Below, piece after piece: positions 16,984 through 25,175 of a stretch of 64,000 nt of DNA. The first letter of the stretch is position 1. Each line of letters opens with the position of its first letter. The notes under the pieces are model-generated. The model was not told the DNA's origin. It ran no database searches and worked only from the letters and a program-made list of their open reading frames with translations. This stretch comes from Mycolicibacterium tokaiense (GTDB lineage: Bacteria > Actinomycetota > Actinomycetes > Mycobacteriales > Mycobacteriaceae): assembly GCF_010725885.1 (NCBI RefSeq), contig NZ_AP022600.1, positions 6,014,001 to 6,078,000 on the forward strand, read 5' to 3'. The position numbers were made by a program, and so were the translations under genes.

Positions 16984-18204
16984 ATGACCGGCGTACTTTC
17001 ACGATCCCTGCACCAGAACACCGTGATCCTGCGGACCCCGGGAGCCGCCGCACGGCGCAATCCGAACGACGGTCCCGGCGCCAGCGTCTTCGAAGCACTG
17101 ACGCCCCCGGCCGACATCACCGTCGACGTCGAGGAGCAACTCGATCGCCAGACACTGCACACCATCCTCAACGATCCGACAGTGGTCAGCTTCGCACCGG
17201 CGATGCCGATCACACTGGTGCAGCCGCTGGAGGCAACCCCCGGGTTCAGCGATGACGCCGCCGTGACCTGGGGCGTGGAAGCGGTGGGGGCCACGAGCTC
17301 ACCGTTCACCGGCCACGGCGTCACGGTGGCCGTCCTGGATACCGGCATCGACGCCGGACACCCCGCCTTTGCCGGAATCGAGTTGGTGCAAAAGGATTTC
17401 ACCGGATCCGGTAGCGCCCACGACACTCAAGGTCACGGCACCCACTGCGCAGGAACAATTTTCGGCCGCGACGTCGACGGCGTACGCATCGGGGTGGCCC
17501 GCGGTGTACAACGGGCCCTGATCGGCAAGGTGCTGGGCCCCGGAGGTGGTGGCAGCGACACCCTGTGCGAGGCCATCACCTGGGCCGCCGACCAGGGCGC
17601 CAACGTGATCTCGATGTCCTTGGGTATCGACTTCCCGGGCTGGGTCGAGGAACTGGTGGCGCACAACGGTTTCAGCATTCCGGTAGCCACTTCCATCGCA
17701 CTGGAGCAGTACCGGGCCAACATCCGGCTGTTCGAACAGCTGTCCAACCTGCTGGGTGCCCGCGCGTCGTTCGCTCAGACGGTGGTGGTGGTCGCAGCCT
17801 CGGGGAACGAAAGCGGCCGTAACCAGAACCCGCCGTACGAGATCAACGTGGCCCCGCCCGCCGCTTCCACCGGGGTGCTGGCCGTCGCAGCGCTGGGCAA
17901 AGGAACGGGTGGTTTGCAGATCGCGCCGTTCTCCAACACCCGCGCCACCATCGCCGGCCCCGGGGTCGATGTGGTGAGCGCCAAGGTGGGCGGCGGAACC
18001 CGCCCGCTCAGCGGCACCAGCATGGCCACCCCGCACGTTGCCGGCGTGGCGGCGTTGTGGGCGGAGAAGCTCACCGCCGCCGGGCAACTCAGCCCGGTGT
18101 TCCTGCAGTCCAAGCTCGTCGGCTCGGCGACCATGACCGGCCTGGCGCCGGGCACGGACTCACTCGATGTGGGCACCGGCCTGGTGCAGGCTCCGACGAA
18201 CTGA
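16984..18204 (+). CDS. Subtilisin-like (S8) serine protease without signal peptide
   Basis: A 406-residue subtilase with an intact triad: Asp in VAVLDTGID (near 118), His in GHGTHCAGT (near 152), and Ser in GTSMATPHVAG (near 345), plus the oxyanion Asn in AASGNES. The first 95 residues resemble a short inhibitory or recognition pro-region. There is no signal peptide or membrane anchor, unlike the exported mycosins, so it is predicted cytosolic. The start is ATG 16984 behind GAGGGG. An alpha/beta hydrolase gene follows after 11 bp, suggesting one transcript. The substrate is unknown. Confidence 0.88.
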   Translation: MTGVLSRSLHQNTVILRTPGAAARRNPNDGPGASVFEALTPPADITVDVEEQLDRQTLHTILNDPTVVSFAPAMPITLVQPLEATPGFSDDAAVTWGVEAVGATSSPFTGHGVTVAVLDTGIDAGHPAFAGIELVQKDFTGSGSAHDTQGHGTHCAGTIFGRDVDGVRIGVARGVQRALIGKVLGPGGGGSDTLCEAITWAADQGANVISMSLGIDFPGWVEELVAHNGFSIPVATSIALEQYRANIRLFEQLSNLLGARASFAQTVVVVAASGNESGRNQNPPYEINVAPPAASTGVLAVAALGKGTGGLQIAPFSNTRATIAGPGVDVVSAKVGGGTRPLSGTSMATPHVAGVAALWAEKLTAAGQLSPVFLQSKLVGSATMTGLAPGTDSLDVGTGLVQAPTN

Positions 18205-18215
18205 GGCGGGACGCC

Positions 18216-19094
18216 ATGACCACCCCCACCGTCGTCTACATCCACGGGATCGGCGACAAGCCTGCCGCCGAGGATGTGAAGCAGGAATGGGATCTCGCGT
18301 TGTTCGGCAATCCCATGGGCACGCAGACCCGCATGGCGTACTGGGCGCACCTGCGGGTTCCCGATGCAGGCGAATTCGAGGCCTTGCCGGCCGCAGCGGA
18401 GTCCCCCGAACAGTTCATCGAGGCGACATTGAGCGAGATCGCCTCGCAAACAGGTGTTCTCGAGAGCCTACAGACCTCACCGCTGGCACCGTGGCTACGC
18501 GACATGACCTATGCCGCCGACGCGGTGGCCGACGGCGAGAGCCTGGCCGAATCACAGTTCGAGGTGCTGCCGCTGCCCGCACCGTTACGCAAGGCAGCGT
18601 TCCGGGCTCTGGTCAAGGTCGCGCTCAAGGACGTCCACGCGTATTTCTTCGGCGGCCGCGGGCCCGCCATCAGGGCGGCACTGCAGCAGGTACTCGACGA
18701 CATCGGCGGGCCCGTGATCGTCATCGGCCACAGCCTCGGGTCGGTGGTGGCCTACGACGTGCTGAGCAACCCGGTCAACCAGGACCGTACGGTGCCGCTG
18801 TTCGTCACGCTGGGTTCACCGCTGGCCGTCACCGAGATCCAGGACCTGGTGGTGACACCGCTGAAGGTGCCGGATCCCGTTGCAGCGTGGCGCAATTGTT
18901 GCGACGCGCGTGATGTGGTGGCGCTGGACAAGACCATCCGGGGCGAGTACGACCCCGCCGCGATGTGCACGGACGTGCTGGTGGTCAACGACACCGACAA
19001 TCATCACGGCATCGGGCCGTACCTGCGGGCGGCGGTCGTCCGCGAGGCGGTGACGGCGGCTCTCGGCGCCACTGCGACCACCCAGCGGCGGTGA
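18216..19094 (+). CDS. Alpha/beta hydrolase (lipase-like), partner of subtilase gene
   Basis: A 292-residue cytosolic hydrolase. It opens with VVYIHGIGDKP, a lipase-type oxyanion HG motif, and has the nucleophile elbow IGHSLGSVVAYDVL near residue 175 and FVTLGSPLAV, typical of lipase/PGAP1-like folds. A late histidine near NHHGIGPYL could complete the triad. The start is ATG 18216, with GAGGCGGG 5 nt upstream, only 11 bp after the subtilase stop. The pairing suggests a joint role, for instance the protease activating or restraining the hydrolase, but nothing in the sequence proves this. It converges on the TetR gene with a 10-bp gap. Confidence 0.8.
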   Translation: MTTPTVVYIHGIGDKPAAEDVKQEWDLALFGNPMGTQTRMAYWAHLRVPDAGEFEALPAAAESPEQFIEATLSEIASQTGVLESLQTSPLAPWLRDMTYAADAVADGESLAESQFEVLPLPAPLRKAAFRALVKVALKDVHAYFFGGRGPAIRAALQQVLDDIGGPVIVIGHSLGSVVAYDVLSNPVNQDRTVPLFVTLGSPLAVTEIQDLVVTPLKVPDPVAAWRNCCDARDVVALDKTIRGEYDPAAMCTDVLVVNDTDNHHGIGPYLRAAVVREAVTAALGATATTQRR

Positions 19095-19104
19095 GCAACG
19101 CAGC

Positions 19105-19743
19105 CTACCCGGCGATGCCGCGCAGGATCAGATCGACACCGGCGAGGAACTGCTCGCGATCATCGTGGTCCGGAAACCGACCGGCGATCTGGTGCACGAA
19201 GGGATAATCCAGCGGATCGTTGCTGGTCCATTGCGCGGCAACGGTTTTCAGAAACGTGGAGCGATCCGGTTCCGGCGCGCGCAAGCGGAGCGCGGAGGCG
19301 TACTGGGCGGCAAGCCCGAGGATGAACCCGATGAGCGCTGCGGCGCTGTTGAATTGGGATTCCTCCGCGACACCCATCGCCTGGATCTGGCGGCCCACCC
19401 GCTCGAAGATCTGCACCATGGCCGGCTGCCACGGTTCCTGCGCCAATTGTGCACCCACCCAGGGGTGGGCGTCGATGGCGTCGAAGACCGCGGAGGCGAT
19501 GGCGCGGACGGTGTCACGGGGATCCCCCGCGGCGTGCACGGCCCCGAGCGTACGGCCGATCACGTCCTGGGTCGCGGCGGCCAACAGGTCGTTCTTGTTC
19601 GTCACGTGCCAGTAGATGGCCCCGCTGCCGGTCGACAGGCGGGCCGCGAGCGCGCGGAAGGTCAGGGCGTCGGCGCCGTCGGCATCGAGGATGGCGACGG
19701 CAGTCTCGACCAACAGTTCCTTGGACAGTCGCGCCGGTGGCAT
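19105..19743 (-). CDS. TetR family transcriptional regulator
   Basis: A 212-residue regulator with an N-terminal TetR helix-turn-helix (LLVETAVAILDADGADALTF, then STGSGAIYWHVTNKNDLL). The C-terminal domain resembles TetR_C of tetracycline-repressor type (AHPWVGAQLAQEPWQPAMVQIFERVG). The ATG at 19743 is chosen because the domain begins there; the open frame continues far upstream into the divergent gene and that part is not real. Two near-identical palindromes lie in the 69-bp gap to the divergent TetX-like monooxygenase, so the regulator probably represses both genes. Confidence 0.88.
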   Translation of the reverse strand: MPPARLSKELLVETAVAILDADGADALTFRALAARLSTGSGAIYWHVTNKNDLLAAATQDVIGRTLGAVHAAGDPRDTVRAIASAVFDAIDAHPWVGAQLAQEPWQPAMVQIFERVGRQIQAMGVAEESQFNSAAALIGFILGLAAQYASALRLRAPEPDRSTFLKTVAAQWTSNDPLDYPFVHQIAGRFPDHDDREQFLAGVDLILRGIAG

Positions 19744-19760
19744 AGGCCATTTTGACACAT

Positions 19761-19799
19761 CTGGAATGCTGTTCCAGACTGACTGGAACGATGTTCCAG
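19761..19799. promoter_or_regulatory. Two tandem TetR operators
   Basis: CTGGAATGCTGTTCCAG (19761-19777) and CTGGAACGATGTTCCAG (19783-19799) are 17-bp palindromes with 7-bp arms (CTGGAAY/GTTCCAG), centred 22 bp apart, two helical turns. A TTGACA at 19752-19757 just left of the first site could be the -35 of the rightward promoter. Confidence 0.8.
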
Positions 19800-19812
19800 T
19801 GGAAGGACCACC

Positions 19813-20910
19813 ATGACACCATCCGTGACCATCGTCGGCGCCGGCCTGGGCGGCCTGTTGCTGGCGCGGGTTCTCCATGTGCGCGGAATTCCGGCCGTCG
19901 TCTACGACGCAGACCCCCGCGCGGGATCCCGCACCCAGGGCGGCCAACTCGACATCCACGAACACGACGGACAGGCTGCGCTGGCGGTGGCGGGGCTCAC
20001 CGCTCAGTTCCGCACCATCGTGCACCAGGGCGGCGAAGCCACCCGGGTCCTGGAGCCTGACGGCACCGTCCTGCTCGACCGACCCGATGACGGCACCGGG
20101 ACGCGCCCCGAGGTGCTGCGCGGCGATCTTCGGCAGATCCTGCTCGACGCCCTGCCCGAGGGCGCTGTGCAGTGGAACCGCAAGGTCATCGAAGTGCACC
20201 CGCTCGGCGACGGAACGCACCGGCTGATGTTCGCCGACGGGCCGGCCGTCGACACGCGTCTGCTCGTGGGGGCCGACGGCGCGTGGTCGAAGGTCCGGTC
20301 ACTGGTCTCACCTGCGACGCCCGCCTACACCGGCGCGGTGTTCGTCGAGACGTACCTCCACGACGTCGACGTCCGGCACCCGGAACCGGCCGCGGCGGTG
20401 GGCCAGGGCGCCATGTATGCCCTGACGCCGGGAAAGGGCATCGTCGCGCACCGGGAGGCAGGCGCGGTGGTACACACCTACGTGATGCTGCAACGGCCAG
20501 CCGGGTGGGCCGACAACATCGACCGCGCTCGCCTCGCCGCCGAATTCGACGGATGGGCACCACAATTGAGAGCTCTGATCGCTGACAGCGACACCGTTCC
20601 CGTGCCGCGCCCCATCTACGCGCTTCCCGACACGCACCGCTGGCAGCGTGTGCCCGGGGTGACCCTCCTCGGCGACGCAGCGCATCTGATGCCACCGTCA
20701 GGCGACGGCGCGAACCTCGCAATGTTCGACGGTGCGCGGCTGGCCGACGCAATCGCCACACACCCCCACGACGTCGAATCGGCGTTGGCCGCCTTCGAAG
20801 ACGAGATGTTCACCCGCAGTGCGTCCGTCGCGGTCGGCGCCCGCGAGACGATGACGATATGCCTGGGCAGCGGCTCACCGCACGGCCTGCTGCAGCTGCT
20901 GGCCGGATAG
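19813..20910 (+). CDS. FAD-dependent monooxygenase, TetX-like
   Basis: A 365-residue class A flavoprotein monooxygenase. The Rossmann motif VTIVGAGLGGLLLARVL is followed by a TetX-like segment SRTQGGQLDIHEHDGQAAL. RGDLRQILLDAL and LLVGADGAWSKVR follow, and the second FAD motif LLGDAAHLMPPSGDGANLAMFDG sits near residue 292. These features match the tetracycline-destructase/TetX relatives more closely than generic hydroxylases, though many family members act on other aromatic compounds. AAGGACCACC precedes the ATG. It is divergent from a TetR gene with paired operators between. Tetracycline inactivation is only a hypothesis. Confidence 0.85.
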   Translation: MTPSVTIVGAGLGGLLLARVLHVRGIPAVVYDADPRAGSRTQGGQLDIHEHDGQAALAVAGLTAQFRTIVHQGGEATRVLEPDGTVLLDRPDDGTGTRPEVLRGDLRQILLDALPEGAVQWNRKVIEVHPLGDGTHRLMFADGPAVDTRLLVGADGAWSKVRSLVSPATPAYTGAVFVETYLHDVDVRHPEPAAAVGQGAMYALTPGKGIVAHREAGAVVHTYVMLQRPAGWADNIDRARLAAEFDGWAPQLRALIADSDTVPVPRPIYALPDTHRWQRVPGVTLLGDAAHLMPPSGDGANLAMFDGARLADAIATHPHDVESALAAFEDEMFTRSASVAVGARETMTICLGSGSPHGLLQLLAG

Positions 20911-21351
20911 TCAGCGCTTCTGCCAGACGCAGTCGCCGCTGAGGGTGATCCGGAAAACCACCGGCAGCACGGTGACCTCGAGCGGCTGCCCGGGCAGGCC
21001 CGCAGTGGTCTGCTCGGGCCCCACCTCGCCGGCGGCCACCACGGCCGACTGCGTGGCGGCACAGGCCGCCGCGGGATCCAGCGGCGTGGCAGTCCACTGC
21101 CCCGACACGATCTCCGGGTTGCGCAGACCCTGGCCGTGCAAGCTGATGCCTGCAGCGTCGCTGACCCAGATGTCACTGCTGGGGTAGGGGCCGTCAAAAG
21201 GCGTCCACGTCCCCCCGGAACAGGTGAGCACGCCGCCATCGGGCAGTTTGGTCAAGGCGCCGGTCGGACACGGGCCGCCGGCGTGCGGCTGGGCCGATGC
21301 CACCGGGGCGAGCGCCAACGCTGCGAGCGCCGCTGTCAGCACGTACTTCAT
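20911..21351 (-). CDS. Small secreted conserved protein
   Basis: A 146-residue exported protein. The signal peptide runs MKYVLTAALAALALAPVASA, with cleavage before QPHAGG. The mature part has cysteines near CPTG, LTCSGG, AACAAT and the final DCVWQKR, possibly two disulfides, and no catalytic motif. An in-frame GTG nine codons upstream is possible, but the ATG at 21351 places the signal peptide at the N-terminus. Its stop abuts the stop of the convergent monooxygenase. I do not recognise a named family; it resembles short mycobacterial secreted proteins of unknown role. Confidence 0.7.
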   Translation of the reverse strand: MKYVLTAALAALALAPVASAQPHAGGPCPTGALTKLPDGGVLTCSGGTWTPFDGPYPSSDIWVSDAAGISLHGQGLRNPEIVSGQWTATPLDPAAACAATQSAVVAAGEVGPEQTTAGLPGQPLEVTVLPVVFRITLSGDCVWQKR

Positions 21352-21382
21352 ATGCGGCCTATCGGTTCTCGGCGCCACCGCG

Positions 21383-23167
21383 CTACACCCGGGTCAGATC
21401 GGTGCGCATCAACGCCACGTTGTACTCGTTCCACTGCGACAGATTCCAGTACAGCATCTGGGGGTCCTCCACCGATCCGTCCGCCTTTTTCAGCAGCGAC
21501 GATCCCGACCACGGGTGGATCATCGGGGCGTACAGACCCGGGTACTGCGACGATGTGACCAGCGTCTTGGCTGTGGACCAGGTGCCCTGCGGCGTGGACG
21601 ACGTCCGCATCACCACATTGTTGGACCCATCGGTGTAGAGCATCACGTACTTCTTCAAGTACGGGTTGTACTGCACCGACATCTCCCCCGCCGACGGATA
21701 GGTGGTGTTCTTGACCAGGCCGAAGAAGCTGGTGGTGGTGGTTCCGGGCAGGATCGGTTTGGCGGCCGCCGGGTTGTTCTTCACCCAGCTGCTGCCGTTC
21801 CAGTATTCGTATTTGGTCTGGTCGAGGATCTGCTTGTCGTTGACACGCGACAGGTAGACGGTGCCGCCGCGGCCGGCGGGCGTGCCGTAGGAATAGACCC
21901 AGCCGGCCGTCGAGTCGGCCGAGCCCGCCGGCGGTTTGACGTAGGCGCCCTGTTGGAAGTTCTGATTGCCGTTGATGAACGGACGGGTGGAGCGTCCGGA
22001 GGCGGCGGGGCGGATGCTGGAGGCGGGCACCACCGTCCAGTTCTGGCCGTTGTCGTCGGACCAGATGATGCCCGAGTAGTTCGTGGTCCACCGTCCCGGT
22101 GTGTCCCACGACCGCACCGACATGAAGTTGACGTACTGCCGGGTGGCGCCGTTGGCGCCGGCACCGGGCACCGCGATGCCCGCCGTCGGGATGATGGTGA
22201 CCTCGGGGCCGACGGCGTAGCCGTACTTGCCGATGATCTCGCGGGAGAAATTGGGGTTGGTCATCGGGGAGCCGCTGTAGGCGCCGGGGTCGTGGATGAT
22301 CCCGTTGGGCACATAGAGCCCGTTCGACAGCACGTTGTCGGCGCTGCGCAGGAGCACGTTGTTGCGCCAGATGCCCGTCATCCGCGGCTGGGAGAACGTG
22401 TCGCCGAAGGCCATCAGAACCTGGCGCTGCTCCTTGATGGCGGTGGCGGGGTTGTCCTTGGTGATGCCGTTGTCCCACATGACGCCGATGTCGGTGCCGG
22501 CGATGCCGAACCGCTTGACCGTGTCGTTGAGGCCGCCGGCGCCGGTGACCCAGCCGATGCGGGTGGTGGCCGGGGCGGTGACCGCGGCTCGCGCCACGGG
22601 CTCCACGGCTGCGGCCTCGGCCTCGCGCCGCGTGCCCTGAGTGACCAGCCCCAGCAACAGCGAGGACTGCTGCGGCGTCGTCGGGCGAGGCGCCTGCGGC
22701 GTGCGCAGGGTGACGCTGTTCAGCGCCTGGGTCACCAGGCGTGCGGGTGCGGAGACGGTCTCGGCCACCAGGTCACGGACCGCCTCGGCCGGATCCGTCT
22801 TTCTGGCACTGGGCTTGGCAGAGGTTCTGTCGCTGGATCGGTCGGCGGCGTCAGCAGCATCAGTGTGGTCCTCGGCCGCACGACGAGTGGTGGTGCGGCC
22901 GTAGGACTTCCGAGATGTCTCGGCGGCTGCGGCCTTGTCGGCCTTCTGGGTTTTCGCTGTGCTGTCCGCGCTGCGTGACTCGGCTTTGGAGGTGTCCTTG
23001 TCCGAGGTGTCGTCGGAGTCGTTCTTCGAGTTGTCGGACGAACTGGACGTGGTGTCTGTGTCGGTCGTCTCCGCGGCGGCAGCGCCGGCGCCGACGACCA
23101 CGGCCAGACCCACCCCGAGTGCGACCGCCAGACCGCCCACCCGACCGATGTGTACCTCTGTATTCAT
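21383..23167 (-). CDS. Exported DUF4185 protein, candidate D-arabinan-degrading enzyme
   Basis: A 594-residue protein: signal peptide (about 1-34), then about 150 residues of low-complexity linker rich in Ser, Thr, Asp, Lys and Ala, then a DUF4185 beta-propeller-like domain from about 205 to the end (RIGWVTGAGGLNDTVKRFGI, LMAFGDTFSQPRMTGIWRNN, APMIHPWSG, and the C-terminal DPQMLYWNLSQWNEYNVALM). GGAGGGG precedes ATG 23167. From memory, DUF4185 members of mycobacteria were recently shown to be endo-D-arabinanases (GH183) acting on arabinogalactan and lipoarabinomannan. This protein could therefore remodel cell-wall arabinan, but that needs an activity test. Confidence 0.82.
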   Translation of the reverse strand: MNTEVHIGRVGGLAVALGVGLAVVVGAGAAAAETTDTDTTSSSSDNSKNDSDDTSDKDTSKAESRSADSTAKTQKADKAAAAETSRKSYGRTTTRRAAEDHTDAADAADRSSDRTSAKPSARKTDPAEAVRDLVAETVSAPARLVTQALNSVTLRTPQAPRPTTPQQSSLLLGLVTQGTRREAEAAAVEPVARAAVTAPATTRIGWVTGAGGLNDTVKRFGIAGTDIGVMWDNGITKDNPATAIKEQRQVLMAFGDTFSQPRMTGIWRNNVLLRSADNVLSNGLYVPNGIIHDPGAYSGSPMTNPNFSREIIGKYGYAVGPEVTIIPTAGIAVPGAGANGATRQYVNFMSVRSWDTPGRWTTNYSGIIWSDDNGQNWTVVPASSIRPAASGRSTRPFINGNQNFQQGAYVKPPAGSADSTAGWVYSYGTPAGRGGTVYLSRVNDKQILDQTKYEYWNGSSWVKNNPAAAKPILPGTTTTSFFGLVKNTTYPSAGEMSVQYNPYLKKYVMLYTDGSNNVVMRTSSTPQGTWSTAKTLVTSSQYPGLYAPMIHPWSGSSLLKKADGSVEDPQMLYWNLSQWNEYNVALMRTDLTRV

Positions 23168-23360
23168 GACTGGCCCCTCCAAGGACTCCCCGACCCTGGA
23201 GCTCTCTGACGGACGGCGTACCGAAGAGAGCGGCATCAGAATGACACCGCGCGCGCCTTTGCGCTGGACTTTCAGCAAACTTTGCCGAGTGGCAGTTTCA
23301 GCGTCCAGCAGGTTCGGATGGCGATACACTGCCGCCACACCTCCACGAGGGCGTGAGCCG

Positions 23361-24566
23361 ATGACGCTGATGAACCCCTGCCTGCGGGTACTTGCCGTGG
23401 CGATGATGCTCGCACTCGCCCCGGTGGCCGCAGCAGAGCCGACGCCCCTGCACACCATCGACCCGGCCCGACTGCAGACCGCCGTCGCCGACGCCGCGGC
23501 CGGACTCCTGGTCCCCGGCGCACTGGTGCTGGTCCGGACGCCGCAGGGCTCGTTCACCGCCGCCGTCGGCACCACCGACTTGGGCACCTCGCAGCCGCCG
23601 ACGCCGCAAACGCACTTCCGCATCGCCTCCAACACCAAGACAATGACCGCGGCGTTGGTCGTGCTGCTGGCCCAGCAGGGCGCATTGACGCTCGACGATC
23701 CGGTGTCGAGGTACGTGCCGGGGGTCCCCGGGGGCGACGACATCACGGTGGCGCAGCTGCTGACCATGCGCGGCGGGCTGTACGGCTACACCGACGCGCC
23801 CGAACTGGCAGCGGCGCTGGACGCCGACCCCTCGCGCACATACACCCCGGCCGAGGTGCTGGCGATGGCGTTCGCCCGACCACCACGCTTTGCCCCCGGA
23901 GCCGAGTTCGACTACAGCAACACCAATTACGCCCTACTGGGCCTGGTGGCGGAGAGGGTGACCGGCACGCCGTTGGCGGTGCTGTTCCAGGAGCGCCTGC
24001 TGAAGCCACACGGCCTGACGCAGACCCTGCTACCCGCCGGGGACGAACTGCCTGCACCGTATTCACACGGTTACATGTACGGAGGGACCTCGTACGCCCT
24101 GGTCGATGCGGAGTACCCACCCGAGGTGCAGGCCGGCGCTCGGGCAGGCACCCTGCAGCCGACGGACTACACCTTCCAGAATCCCAGTTACGCCACTGCG
24201 GCCGGAGGTGCGGTGTCGACAGCGGACGACCTGGCACGCTGGATGCAGGAACTGATGTCGGGCAACGTCTTCGACCCGCAATGGCACCGACGATGGCTGG
24301 ACAGCTTGGTGGCCGAGGACCCCGGCGAACCGGAGGGGCAGAAGTACGGCTACGGCATCTCGTACCAGAGATTCGGACCACAGGCCGCGATGTACTACCA
24401 CGGCGGTGAGCTTCCGGGCTTCAACTCGTTCATGGGCCACGATCCGGACAACGACGTGACCCTGGTGATCTGGACGAACCTGACGGTGGCGCCGGACGGC
24501 AGGACCACGGCCAACGCGTTGCTGCCGGTGGTGCTGCGGGAGATCTACCGCGAGTTGGACTTCTAG
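23361..24566 (+). CDS. Serine beta-lactamase/D-Ala-D-Ala carboxypeptidase-like hydrolase, exported
   Basis: A 401-residue penicillin-binding-fold enzyme. The signal peptide (MNPCLRVLAVAMMLALAPVAAAEP) is followed by SNTK near residue 91 (nucleophile motif SxxK), YSNTNYALLG near 193 (YxN), and YHGGELPGF near 351 (HxG, the KTG equivalent). This is the class C beta-lactamase / carboxypeptidase / esterase family. Mycobacteria carry many such proteins, and most are not true beta-lactamases. The start is ATG 23361 with GAGGG 9 nt upstream. It is divergent from the DUF4185 gene, so both may act on the envelope. It ends at a strong hairpin. Confidence 0.86.
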   Translation: MTLMNPCLRVLAVAMMLALAPVAAAEPTPLHTIDPARLQTAVADAAAGLLVPGALVLVRTPQGSFTAAVGTTDLGTSQPPTPQTHFRIASNTKTMTAALVVLLAQQGALTLDDPVSRYVPGVPGGDDITVAQLLTMRGGLYGYTDAPELAAALDADPSRTYTPAEVLAMAFARPPRFAPGAEFDYSNTNYALLGLVAERVTGTPLAVLFQERLLKPHGLTQTLLPAGDELPAPYSHGYMYGGTSYALVDAEYPPEVQAGARAGTLQPTDYTFQNPSYATAAGGAVSTADDLARWMQELMSGNVFDPQWHRRWLDSLVAEDPGEPEGQKYGYGISYQRFGPQAAMYYHGGELPGFNSFMGHDPDNDVTLVIWTNLTVAPDGRTTANALLPVVLREIYRELDF

Positions 24567-24575
24567 AGACGCGGT

Positions 24576-24604
24576 CGTGCCCGGCGACTGGGCCGCCGGG
24601 CACG
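24576..24604. terminator. Hairpin between convergent genes, 11-bp perfect stem
   Basis: CGTGCCCGGCG at 24576-24586 pairs perfectly with 24594-24604 around a 7-nt loop. It lies between the ends of the beta-lactamase-like and lipoprotein genes. No T tract follows, as is common for mycobacterial terminators. Confidence 0.65.
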
Positions 24605-24622
24605 AAGGGTGGTCAAGGAGCG

Positions 24623-25072
24623 TTACGGAGCGGGGACGGTCACGCAGACGCCGCCGACACAGCCGCCGCCGCCCTCGGGGCCACCGCTGCCGCCGCCGAC
24701 GCCGGGAATCGAGCCACCGCCGCCTTCGGGTCCGCCGCCGCCGGTGGGTCCACCCGGGATCCCGCCGCCGCCACCTTCAGGGCCGCCACCACCGGTGGGT
24801 CCACCCGGAATTCCGCCGCCGCCACCTTCAGGGCCGCCGGTGCCGGTGGGTCCACCGGGAACGGCGCCGCCGCCTTCTGTTCCGCTGGGCGCAGGGGTCT
24901 CGGATTCCATGGGGGTGGTCATGGTGGTCGTGGTGGTTTCCGAGGTCTCCGTCGTCGTCTCCGACGTGGTGCTGGTTTCCTCCGAATCGCCGCTGCCGCC
25001 GCAGCCCACCAGCAGCGTCATCGCTGCCGCGCCGGTGAACAGGGCGAAGGTCGTCCGTGCCGATGCTTTCAT
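24623..25072 (-). CDS. Gly/Pro-rich repeat lipoprotein
   Basis: A 149-residue predicted lipoprotein. The signal sequence ends in the lipobox LLVGC (Cys near residue 24), and a Ser/Thr/Glu-rich linker follows (EETSTTSETTTETSETTTTT). The C-terminal half has about three copies of a 17-residue unit, PGGPTGGGGPEGGGGGI, before a tail with two cysteines (GGGGCVGGVCVTVPAP). I start at ATG 25072 so that the lipobox sits at a normal distance; the frame is open 30 codons further. It looks like a flexible, surface-anchored spacer with no enzyme motif. Copy number of the repeat may vary between strains. Confidence 0.75.
   Translation of the reverse strand: MKASARTTFALFTGAAAMTLLVGCGGSGDSEETSTTSETTTETSETTTTTMTTPMESETPAPSGTEGGGAVPGGPTGTGGPEGGGGGIPGGPTGGGGPEGGGGGIPGGPTGGGGPEGGGGSIPGVGGGSGGPEGGGGCVGGVCVTVPAP
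24709..24861. repeat. 51-bp tandem repeat, three units, inside the lipoprotein gene
   Basis: The anchor GGTGGGTCCACC recurs at 24743, 24794 and 24845, exactly 51 bp apart, with the surrounding sequence nearly identical in the last two units. The period is a multiple of three, so copy-number change would keep the frame. Confidence 0.8.
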
Positions 25073-25175
25073 CGTGCCGGGGTACCCGTCGCCGCGAACG
25101 GGAAACGTCGTATCGAGCGCGCACATTTGTACGGGACACGCCGGGCATTCATGTGCAGACACGCACGCTCGGCCT

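Noticed and set aside
23168..23767. N-terminal extension of the DUF4185 protein (794 residues)
   Set aside because: The signal peptide begins at ATG 23167 with GGAGGGG upstream; the extra region is antisense to the serine hydrolase gene.
24709..24861. CRISPR-like repeats
   Set aside because: Period 51 bp is a coding repeat within a lipoprotein, with no unique spacers.
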